Source: Xestospongia bergquistia (taxonomy: Eukaryota; Porifera; Demospongiae; Haplosclerida; Petrosiidae). From it: 64,000 nucleotides of DNA. Made by a program: the position numbers and the translations under genes. The notes beneath the pieces were generated by a model that worked only from the letters and a program-made list of their open reading frames with translations, did no database searches and was not told the origin of the DNA. The DNA is taken from positions 496,001 to 560,000 of the forward strand of contig OZ014422.1 of the NCBI GenBank assembly GCA_963965975.1, written 5' to 3'. This document shows, piece after piece, positions 12,155 through 24,756 of the stretch; positions within the stretch are counted from its first letter, which is position 1, and each line of letters begins with the position of its first letter.

Positions 12155-13367
12155 TTAGTGAGTGTATGATTTGTTTATAGCTTTAATTGAGAAAAAAATA
12201 GCTGGGAACGCTACACCTGCAATAACTGTGACCACACCCACAATTATAGAGAGTCTAGCCCAATAACATGCTTTTTGGGAGGAGTCTTGTGCTCCGGCAT
12301 AATCTCCAGCTATATAACGATTATTAACCTAGATGACAAAGATAACAATCAAATTTTTATTGATAGTTTCTTAATATGTTCAAAATTATAATTATTATTA
12401 ACAGATCTCTATACAGCCAAAGTTCTAAATATAGTAACAAGCACATGTGTTCTAAATTTAGTAACAAGCAAAAATGTTAGTATTTATATACTAACAACAT
12501 TGTAATAGTAAAATAAACTAATTAGAATAACTACTTTCAAATCACGAGTTATATATAATTTTCCCGTCCCTACAGACATTGCCCGTTTGATATATCTTTG
12601 TTTATAGTTTAACAACTTACACGACATGAATAAATTAGAGCAACAATACCTGTCGGGCAGAAACAACAAAATAAAACAAACAAAGACAATAGAAGATGAT
12701 TTTTTGGACGATTTGGAATTTGAACATTGCTGACTTCAGACTATAGAAATGAATCAAATATGGATCTACATATATTATACAATGGATCTACATATATATA
12801 CAATGGATCTACATATATATACAATGGATCTACATATATTATACAATGGATCTCTATATATATACAATGGATCTACATATATATACAATGGATCTACATA
12901 TATATACAATGGATCTACATATATATACAATGGATCTACATATATTATACAATGGATCTCTATATATATACAATGGATCTACATATATATACAATGGATC
13001 TACATATATATACAATGGATCTACATATATTATACAATGGATCTACATATATATACACAATGGATACACGACAGTCTGACAATGGATGGATGACCTGTTG
13101 AGATAGAGTGTTAATATTTTCTGTTTTATCCTGTTGTAAGATGATAACATGAGATGCTGGATGATATTCTGAAACAGGTTGATGAAAATAAAGTGGAGGT
13201 GAGTCTGTACGTAAAATTATTCCACCTTCATAACCAGACAGAAGAGGTTCTTTAGCAGAAGAGCAACAACAACACACACACAAAGAAGAGCAACAGTAAA
13301 TAAACAAACATTAATAAATAGAAGTATTAGTATATTTCTATAGACTTATCTTACCTTGTGCTGCCAT
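12155..13367 (-). CDS. Dispanin (CD225 domain) two-pass membrane protein
   Basis: Four exons: 13355-13367 (MAAQ), 13095-13249, 12621-12740, 12155-12328. They sum to 462 nt, 153 residues. The hydrophilic N-terminus (EPLLSGYEGGII...) is followed by a first hydrophobic segment with a cysteine cluster (LFVLFCCFCPTGIVALIYS). Then comes the dispanin linker VNNRYIAGDYAGAQDSSQKA, the family's GD..GA..S..A signature, and a second membrane segment (LSIIVGVVTVIAGVAF). The exon 3 acceptor is CTATAG|TCTGAAG: the next AG would shift the frame out of the CD225 match. The family includes IFITM and PRRT/TMEM90-type proteins. The cysteines are candidate palmitoylation sites (known for IFITMs; inferred here). 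Confidence 0.85.
12765..13075. repeat. 21-bp minisatellite filling dispanin intron 2
   Basis: About 14 copies of a unit close to ACAATGGATCTACATATATAT, occupying nearly all of the intron 12741-13094. Open frames across it (about 75-125 residues) are repeat artefacts. Confidence 0.92.
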
Positions 13368-13647
13368 TTTGAAGTTAACTCTGTGGCAGACAAAGGTATG
13401 TTTATACTTCCTATGGAACATAATAATATAATTACATATTACATCAGTATGTATATTAAGTTACATGTGGTTGTGGACAGTGCTCATATGTAAACAGACC
13501 ACGTGTACATAACAAAATATTTGTGGGAGGAAAAGACTAAACTATTACTCCAAAACTATTACATGTAAACATAAGCTGCTATATTGATATTTAAAGAGAT
13601 AAAGTTATAATTGAAAGTGTTTTGTGCATAAAATAATAACAAAAAAA

Positions 13648-14904
13648 TTATGTTCTTCCAATTTGTGGTAATTGTAATGTTAAAGTGTCTTCATCTTTAG
13701 CTTCAAATAACATATATGAGAGAGTAATGGTGTCTATTTTAGCTGTGCTAGGATCCTCTACAAACTCTGGATCAATATAAAAAAAGACAGGCATGTCCAC
13801 CTAATGTAAAATGGATACATGATGTAATATAATGGATACATAGTGTAATATAATGGATACATATAGTGTAATATAATGGATACATAGTGTAATATAATGG
13901 ATACATAGTGTAATATAATGGATACATAGTGTAATAGAATGGATACATAGTGTATGAACCTCTTCTCTTGGGTTTAATCTTTGCTCTTCAAAACAAAAGC
14001 ACTGAAAAAAAAGAAGAGAAAATATTAGCAATATAAATATAAATATATTATTACTTGTATTTTATTAAAGTATTGTCCAGCTTCAAATGGTAATACATTA
14101 TAAGTAGCTATTCCAGTAATTGGTTCATCTGTAGGATTAATAGCAGTATAAAATGCTAGAGCAGTCTCTCCAGGGACCAACTACAAAATGAATGGATAGA
14201 TAGATATAAGGATATATGGATGAATGAAAATGTTGATGGATGAATAGATGGTTTAATGGATAGATTCAAATGAGGGCTGATTTAAATTAATACTTTAATT
14301 TCCTTTTGTTGAGGTATAAATTTCCATCTCATTCCAGCACTAATATCAGCATTAAACCTATTACTAATAGATAACAGGTCTATATATGAAAACAAACTAA
14401 CCTTATTGTCAATTCTCTCTCTTCAACAGCTGACATCTGCTCGATTTTCTGACCAGAGTCCACAACATTAACAGTACCTCCATAACCAGATGCCTACAGG
14501 TAACTAGAATACATTTCCAGTTAAACTAGTCTAACCTGACAGAACAACCGGTATAGTGGTACAGCTGTATATGACAAACCTACTACCATAATGGCTACTG
14601 CTATCATATAAGTAACAGTACGTTGGTTAGCAGATTGACGTTGGTGACTGGAAAATGATTTAAATAAATATGGGCTCCAAAGAAAGTAACTTGTTCTTAA
14701 TTGAGAAGAAGACAAATTAGTGAAACAAGTAGATTGATATTGATATTGAATTAATGGCTGTCTTGCTGGTGTTTTTATGTTCAACCATATCATCCTTGAT
14801 AGTAGCACGTGATTGCCATGTGATTTATGACTTATACTTTTCCATGGAATATAATTCAAATGATGATAGTAAGAATGACCTTGAGTTCTTAAGATACTGA
14901 ACAT
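13648..14904 (-). CDS. COX11: COX11, cytochrome c oxidase copper chaperone
   Basis: Six exons: 14536-14904, 14402-14493, 14294-14357, 14055-14180, 13960-14001, 13648-13800. They sum to 846 nt, 281 residues. The N-terminal ~95 residues are basic and hydroxylated, like a mitochondrial presequence. A membrane helix follows (MIAVAIMVVGLSYTAVPLYR), then the conserved AVPLYRLFCQ, ASGYGGT, VPGETALAFY, GQYFNKIQ and the copper-binding CFCF motif in CFCFEEQRLNPREE. It ends VDMPVFFYIDPEF...GRT. COX11 delivers copper to the CuB site of COX1 at the inner mitochondrial membrane (family knowledge). The intron after the CFCF exon is a minisatellite. Confidence 0.96.
13803..13955. repeat. 21-bp minisatellite filling a COX11 intron
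   Basis: About seven copies of ATGGATACATAGTGTAATATA occupying the intron between the CFCF exon and the last exon (13801-13959). The ATGGATACAT core resembles the ATGGATCTACAT core of the neighbouring dispanin intron repeat. Confidence 0.92.
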
Positions 14905-14998
14905 GATTCCTTATTTTAACCCTTTACTGACGTTTAATTTTAACCCCTTAACAATACTCTTTGAGGCTAAGCACGTGTAGTTTTTGGTGTAAATAGTT
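14905..14998. promoter_or_regulatory. Divergent COX11/RRN3 promoter with CACGTG E-box
   Basis: Only 94 bp separate the two start codons. A canonical E-box CACGTG at 14972-14977 lies about 22 bp before the RRN3 start. CACGTG is bound by bHLH-zip factors such as Myc/Max and USF; Myc control of RRN3 is an inference here. Confidence 0.5.
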
Positions 14999-18005
<3,007 letters not shown>

Positions 18006-18190
18006 AACTATTGGTATATTGTTGTTATCACACTATCAATCTTGTAAATTATTGTATATTATTATTAAGTCTTTTTATAAATGTTTGATCAGCTAATAAA
18101 AAAGTATTATTGTAACAAAACCAGACAATTAGTTATGTAATGTTTTTGAAAATGACAGGGTTTAAAAAGTCACTGATGCAAGTACATCAC
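18006..18190. other. Convergent 3' region of RRN3 and actin-like gene 1
   Basis: AT-rich sequence with AATAAA-type signals for the plus gene (CTAATAAAAAAG near 18095). No further gene is seen. Confidence 0.4.
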
Positions 18191-19305
18191 TTAGACACAT
18201 TTAGTGTGAACAATAGCTGGACCATTGGTGTCATAATCTTGTTTGGTAATCCACATTGTCTGGAATTGTTCCAGACATATCAAGATAGATCCACCAATAA
18301 ATGTGCTATTAACACCACCATTGGCTGATATGACCTTGACAACAATACCAGCTGGAGCTATTGCTTGAAGCTCCTTTTGTACCCTATCAACCATCCCAGG
18401 GAAGAGGGTGTTACCTCCAGAGAGGACAATAGTAGAATAGAGGGTATTTAGATCCATACTAGTCTCCTCAGAGCATTTGGTAATGGACTCTTTCATCATC
18501 TGAATGACATTGCTCTCTGGTTTAAAGAAGTATTCGGGACAACGAATCCTTTCAGTGTTCACAGTGATCTCCTGATCACCAGGTAGTTTGTACGACTTGT
18601 CTTCCGGCACTTCTTGATCAAAATTTAAAGCCACATAGCAAAGGGTCTCTTTAATTGAACGAGCAGTGTCAGTAGAGACAGACTGGATACCACGTTCTGT
18701 AAGCAATTTCATAAGGTATTCTGTCATATCAGAACCAGCAAGATCAAGACGAGCGTTGGCCTTAGCGACCAGGTTACCTTGATGACAAGGAACCAGTTGA
18801 GTGACACCATATCCAGAGGAGAGGACAAATCCTGCAGTATAACCAGTGGCATATAGTGACAATATACCTTGATCTGCCAAGTAAACAGAAGTGGCATTGA
18901 AAGTTTCAAACATGATCTGTGTCATCTTCTCTCGGTCAGCTTTAGTAACGCAGGCAGCTTCTGTTAGAAGTATTGCGTGTTTGTCAGGTGATGCATCAAG
19001 AGTTTTGAATATGTACCTCCAGATCTACAAATAAACAAGTAATTAATATCTTAATTCCAGGTACATACCTCTATCATGGCCTCCCAATTAATAATAGTTC
19101 CTCGGACAATAGGATATTCAAGTAACAAATCAGGTTTGTCCTTAACCTCATCACCAACAAAAACCTCATTGCCACGACGACCGACTACAGTTGGTATGGT
19201 AACTCGTGGAGCCCGATCAGCTGCAAACCCAGCACGAGTTGTCTGCGAGCCATGATCAATGACAAGTGGAAGAGGACCTTTAGGTGGTGAGCAACTAGCT
19301 GCCAT
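18191..19305 (-). CDS. Divergent actin-like protein 1
   Basis: Two exons, 19069-19305 and 18191-19024, 356 residues. The actin fold is recognisable: [90 protein letters not shown] and the C-terminal KCV. The DNase-loop region is shortened. By actin numbering the phosphate loop D154 is Ser and D157 is Tyr (VLSSGYGV), and H161 is Gln, so normal ATP hydrolysis is doubtful. The single intron sits at the same place as in the three neighbouring actin genes (after NWEAMIE). A filament-forming role is not assured; a diverged actin or lineage-specific actin-related protein fits best. Confidence 0.88.
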
Positions 19306-19364
19306 ATTGGTTTGTTAAATGAAGGATATCTTAGTTTGTGTCTGGTTGGTCTTCTCAAGTACTG

Positions 19365-20170
19365 CCTTATAAAGAGAAGTGGTAATAGGAAATTAATGCT
19401 GACCTTTGTCCTCAAATAAGTAGGTTTATTATTAGAATTTTACATTACGTCATTATGATGCTAAAAATAGCATTTGGTTTACTAGTTCTACTTTATATTG
19501 TTTTTGTGCATTATTATGTTCAAAAATACCTTATAAGGAGAAATTGAAGAGTTGCTGAATCACTCCATGATACCCTTTGTCCTTGGGTAAGTAATAAATT
19601 ATTATTAGAATTCCACATTACATTTTAATGATACTAAAAATAGAACTGTGCTGCAGTTATTGACTAGACATACTTTATGCTCAAAAATACCTTATAAGGA
19701 GAAGTTGAAGAGTTGCTGAATCATTCCATGATACCCTTTGTCCTCAACTAGATAGTTTTGATTTATTTTTAGAATTCCACATTACATCTACGATACTAAA
19801 AATAGACATTTTCTTATTAAAGTTATGTTCATGCAGTTCAGGATTTTTTCCAATAAAATGTATAATCTGGTCCTGTCAACTACTTTGTCTTAAAAAGAGT
19901 GCCCCTTTCTCTACCAGAGGCAAATTTAGCAGTAACACAAAACACTACATTATTGAACATACAATAATGCAGCTGGTTACTTAATATTGTCCTTACATTA
20001 CTTGTATCTGTGGAATCATGGAGCTGCCATAATTATCATTATGTTATCAGTGATAGTATTATTATGATATTTAATATTAAAATACAAAATAGCTGTAGTC
20101 TTCAAATTAAAGGAAACAATAAAATTTAAATTTGGTAACAGAGATTACATCATCATGATGCTAAAAATAG
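19365..20170. promoter_or_regulatory. Repeated MEF2/SRF motif module upstream of actin-like gene 1
   Basis: Four exact CTAAAAATAG decamers (MEF2 consensus) at 19461, 19634, 19796 and 20161. Two exact CArG boxes CCTTATAAGG (SRF consensus) at 19529-19538 and 19690-19699, and a one-mismatch version at 19365-19374. They sit in an imperfectly repeated block of about 160-190 bp that also shares GAGTTGCTGAATCA and CCATGATACCCTTTGTCC. SRF control of actin genes is well established in animals; use here is inferred. Confidence 0.6.
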
Positions 20171-20184
20171 ATTATATACCCAAC

Positions 20185-21438
20185 TTATTTACATTTTTGA
20201 TGAACAATTGATGGACCAATTTCGTTATATTCTGTCATTGAAATCCACATTTGTTGGAAGGTAGATAGAGAAGCCAAGATAGAACCACCAATCCATGCAT
20301 TATATTTACGATTTAATGGAGCAATGATCCTGATCTTCATTGTTTGAGGAGCAAGATTAGAGATCTCCTCTTGCATCCTGTCAACAATACCAGGGAACAT
20401 AGTGCCACCACCAGAGAGGACAATGTTGTCATATAAATATTTCTGAATGTCAATGTCACTTTTTATGATGGAGTTGTAAGTAGTTTGGTGGATACCAACA
20501 GATTCTATACTCAATATAGATGGCTGGAAGAGAGCCTCTGGACAACGGAATCTCTCATTTTCAATTTCAATGACTTGACCATCAGGTAATTTGTAGCTAG
20601 CTCTTCCCTTTTCTGTAGAAAAATTTTCCATTTCATAAGTATAGTTTTTTGACACATAACATAATGTCTCTTTGATGTCCACTATAGTCTGTTTCTTGTT
20701 ATAGTCAAAATTAATACGGTTTTCCAATAGTAACTCCAAATACATATTTAAGTCACTGCCTCCAATATAACTCTTGTCCACAGAAGAAGGGAGTAAGGCT
20801 CCATCATAAACTGGAATAGTGTATGTTATATTCTCACCACTATCAACAACTAAGCCTGTTATTCTTCCAGTAGCAAAAAGAGAAAGAACACTTCCATTAG
20901 CTACATACATAGCTGGAGTGTTGAAGGTTTCAAACATAATCTGGGTCATCTTTTCTCTGTTAGCTTTGGGATTAAGAGGAGCTTCAGTTAACAAGATGGG
21001 ATGTTCCTCAGGAGCAACATGAAGCTCATTGTAAAAGGTATGATGCCAAATCTAGATAAGAAGAGAAGGAAATTTATAATCAGAATGAATTGTTAGTTGA
21101 TCTACCTTCTCCATGTCATCCCAGTTGGTAATTATACCAGACTCAATGGGACGTTTTATAGAAAGAATACCTCTTTTGTTTTGAGCTTCATGTCCCACAT
21201 AAGAATCCCTCTGTCCTATACCAACCATCACTCCCTATTGTACAAACAAATTGTAAAACTACTTTAATGTCACCATTTCTCTTACCATTCCTCTTGGTCG
21301 ACCTACTACTGACGGTATTACAGTACAAGGTCTGTTTAGGGAACCATTATCTCTTGGAATAGCATTATCTGCTGCAAGACCAGCTTTACACGTCCCCGAA
21401 CCAATGTCTATAACTACAGGACTATAATTATCAACCAT
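20185..21438 (-). CDS. Divergent actin 2
   Basis: Three exons: 21286-21438, 21106-21234, 20185-21051; 382 residues. It is closer to canonical actin than gene 1 ([65 protein letters not shown]-terminal KCK). An N-terminal insertion of about eight residues (around [12 protein letters not shown]) lies between subdomain elements. The catalytic region is altered: YVANGSVLS replaces YVAIQAVLS, so Q137 is Gly; N12 is Ile; H161 is Tyr; D154 is retained. An extra intron after GRPRGM is absent from its neighbours. Confidence 0.9.
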
Positions 21439-21547
21439 CTCTTAGCCACACCTCAAAATAATCGTTTATAATTATATAATAATAATTATACATCTGTTTA
21501 AAAAAAATAAAAAAAGAATTAATTAATAATGCTATAGTCCTGAACAT
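21439..21547. other. Short intergenic region between actin 2 and actin 3
   Basis: 109 bp of AT-rich DNA upstream of actin 2. No CArG or MEF2 decamer is seen here. Confidence 0.4.
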
Positions 21548-22743
21548 TTAACAGAAACATTTACGATGAACAATGGAAGGACCAGATTCATCATATTCCT
21601 GTTTGGAGATCCACATTTGTTGGAAGGTGGATAAAGAAGCCAAGATAGAACCACCAATCCATACACTGTATTTACGCTCAGGTGGAGCAACAACCCTGCT
21701 TCGCATTGATGGAGGAATGAGACTTGATATTTCCTTTTGCATTCTTTCAATAATACCAGGGAACATAGTGCTACCACCAGAGAGAATGATATTACAATAT
21801 AAATCTCTACGAATATCTATATCACATGACATGATAGAATTATAGACCAATTCATGAATACTAGGAAATTCTTTGTCTAAAAGAGATGATGGACGAAAGA
21901 GAGCTTCAGGACAACGAAATCTTTCATTACCAATGGAGATTACTTGACCATCAGGTAATTCATAAGACTTAGAGTTTTTAGCAGAAGTAATCTGCATTTC
22001 CTGTTCAAAGTCAGTAACAACATAACAAAACTTCTCTTTAATATCACGAACAATTTCACGTTCAGCAGTTGTAGCAAAAGAATAGCCACATTGTTCACTA
22101 AGGATCTTCATGAGATAGTTAGTAAGATCACGCCCACCCAAATCAATACGTTGGATGGTATGAGGGAGAAAATAACCCTGATAAATGGAAAAAGCTTGAC
22201 AGACACCATCACCAGAATCAAGAACAAGACTACTTGAACGACCAGAAGAATATACTGATAAGATAACTTGGTTTGCTATATAAGTAGCTGGAGTGTTGAA
22301 TGTTTCAAACATAATCTGGGTCATCTTTTCTCTATTAACTTTGGGATTAAGGGAAGCTTCAGTCAACAGGACAGGATGTTCCTCAGGGGCAACACGAAGT
22401 TCATTGTAAAAGGTATGATGCCAAATCTAAAGGAAAAGTTTTATAGAACAAACACAGGACATATTAAACATGATACCTTCTCCATATCATCCCAGTTAGT
22501 AACAATACCGTGTTCAATAGGATATTTTAGAGTAAGGATACCTCTCTTCCTCTGAGCTTCATCTCCTATATAGGAATCTTTAGCACCTGTTCCAACCATT
22601 GCTCCCTGATAACGAGGACGACCAACAACTGAGGAGAAAAAAGTTCTGGGAGCATCATCTCCAGCAAACCCAGCCTTACATATACCAGATCCATTATCAA
22701 CTACTAAGGCAGCAACTTCATCATCAGATGAACTGGTACTCAT
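21548..22743 (-). CDS. Divergent actin 3
   Basis: Two exons, 22477-22743 and 21548-22426, 50-bp intron, 381 residues. I start at [20 protein letters not shown]; an in-frame ATG 24 nt upstream (MCRTLPQK) would add eight residues. The phosphate loop 1 is canonical ([18 protein letters not shown]), as are VLDSGDG and [12 protein letters not shown]137 is retained (IANQVIL) but H161 is Gln. The C-terminus is RKCFC, one residue longer than usual. Exon 2 is nearly identical to actin 4 except for a central block, which suggests gene conversion. Confidence 0.92.
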
Positions 22744-22817
22744 CTTTTGTGGGAGTGTCCTACACATTTAATTGTTGTTAATAAATGATCTTTTTGATAT
22801 AGAATCTAAATAGAAAT
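22744..22817. promoter_or_regulatory. 74-bp intergenic spacer, actin 4 stop to actin 3 start
   Basis: The two same-strand genes are separated by only 74 bp, and nearly the same 76 bp recurs upstream of actin 4 (24009-24084). It must hold actin 4's 3' end and actin 3's promoter, unless the pair is co-transcribed. On the minus strand it contains an acceptor-like TTTCTATTTAG. Confidence 0.5.
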
Positions 22818-24008
22818 TTAAAAACATTTACGATGAACAATGGAAGGACCAGATTCATCATATTCCTGTTTGGAGATCCACATTTGTTGGAAGGTGGATA
22901 AAGAAGCCAAGATAGAACCACCAATCCATACACTATATTTACGCTCAGGTGGAGCAACAATTTTGATTCGCATTGATGGAGGAATGAGACTTGATATTTC
23001 CTTTTGCATTCTTTCAATAATACCAGGGAACATAGTGTTACCACCAGAGAGAATGATATTACAATATAATTCTCTACGAATATCTATATCACATGACATG
23101 ATAGAATTATAGACCAATTCATGAATACCAGGAAATTCTTTGTCTAAAAGAGATGATGGACGAAAGAGAGCTTCAGGACAATGAAATCTTTCATTACCAA
23201 TGGAGATTATTTGACCATCAGGTAATTCATAAGACTTAGAGTTTTTAGCAGAAGCAATCTGCATTTCCTGTTCAAAGTCAGTAGCAACATAACAAAACTT
23301 CTCTTTAATATCACGAACAATTTCACGTTCAGCAGTTGTAGCAAAAGAATAGCCACATTGTTCACTAAGGATCTTCATGAGATAGTTAGTAAGATCACGC
23401 CCACCCAAATCAATACGTTGGACGGCATAAGGGAGAAGATAACCCTCATAAATGGGAAGTACTTGACAGACACCATCACCAGAATCAAGAACAATACCAG
23501 TTGTACGGCCTGGAGAATATATTGCTAGTACAGCTTCATTAACTACATAAGTTGCTGGAACACTAAATATTTCAAACATAATCTGGGTCATCTTTTCTCT
23601 GTTAGCTTTAGGATTAAGAGTGGCTTCAGTCAACAAGATGGGATGTTCCTCAGGGGCAACGCAAAGTTCATTGTAAAAGGTATGATACCAAATCTAGAGG
23701 AAGTCTTATAGAACAGACACAGGACATATTAAACATGTTACCTTCTCCATATCATCCCAGTTAGTAACAATACCGTGTTCAATAGGATATTTCAGAGTAA
23801 GGATACCTCTCTTACTCTGAGCTTCATCTCCTATATAAGAATCTTTAACATTCATTCCAACCATTGCTCCCTGATAACGAGGATGACCAACAACTGAGGG
23901 GAGAACAGTTCTGGGAGCATCATCTCCAGCAAACCCAGCCTTACATATACCAGATCCATTATCAACTACTAAGGCAGCAACTTCATCATCAGATGAACTA
24001 GTACTCAT
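22818..24008 (-). CDS. Divergent actin 4
   Basis: Two exons, 23742-24008 and 22818-23693, 380 residues, start [20 protein letters not shown]. Nearly canonical in phosphate loops ([17 protein letters not shown]), DNase loop ([14 protein letters not shown]) and C-terminus (IVHRKCF). Q137, which positions the attacking water, is Glu (VVNEAVLA), and H161 is Gln. The block around residues 130-175 differs from actin 3, while flanking sequence is almost the same. Confidence 0.92.
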
Positions 24009-24084
24009 CTTTTGTGGGAGTGTCCTACACATTTAATTGTTGTTAATAAATGATCTTTTTGATATAGAATCTAAATAGAAATTT

Positions 24085-24300
<216 letters not shown>

Positions 24301-24755
24301 GGGCATGTTCACTTTTGTTAAAGAAACAATTATTTTATTGCTTTGTAAAAAAAACTTTAAAACTTAAAACAAGAATATACTCTATAAATTATTCAAATAA
24401 AATATTTTGAGAAAAAATTGTTCTAGACAAGCTATTAAAACAGTCAGCCAGTCAAATTTCTAGAGAATGCACTAGTACTGCCTTTAGATACAAGGAGTTA
24501 GATACTAGTGATTCCAAACTCCATAACTTGTGACATTAGTCTGATACTTTTGTTGAGAAAAAATGGCAACACCACAGTGCAAAGAACTTCCAAAGTAGTC
24601 TAATTTGATTGTATGAGAAAGAGATTGATACACACTTAAAGAAATACTTGTCACCAATTAATGTAACTGTCAATGAATAGAATAGTGCAGAGAGAACACT
24701 TAATATTTCCAAAGGTCAAAATTAGTAATGAGTTTTGAGGTAGTACATTAAGCAT
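24301..24755. other. Intergenic, no gene seen
   Basis: AT-rich sequence between the actin pseudogene and the satellite. No splice-compatible open frame or repeat was recognised. Confidence 0.5.
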
Positions 24756-24756
24756 C

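Noticed and set aside
12727..13101. Open frames of 77-124 codons on both strands
   Set aside because: They lie within the dispanin intron minisatellite; the unit simply lacks stops.
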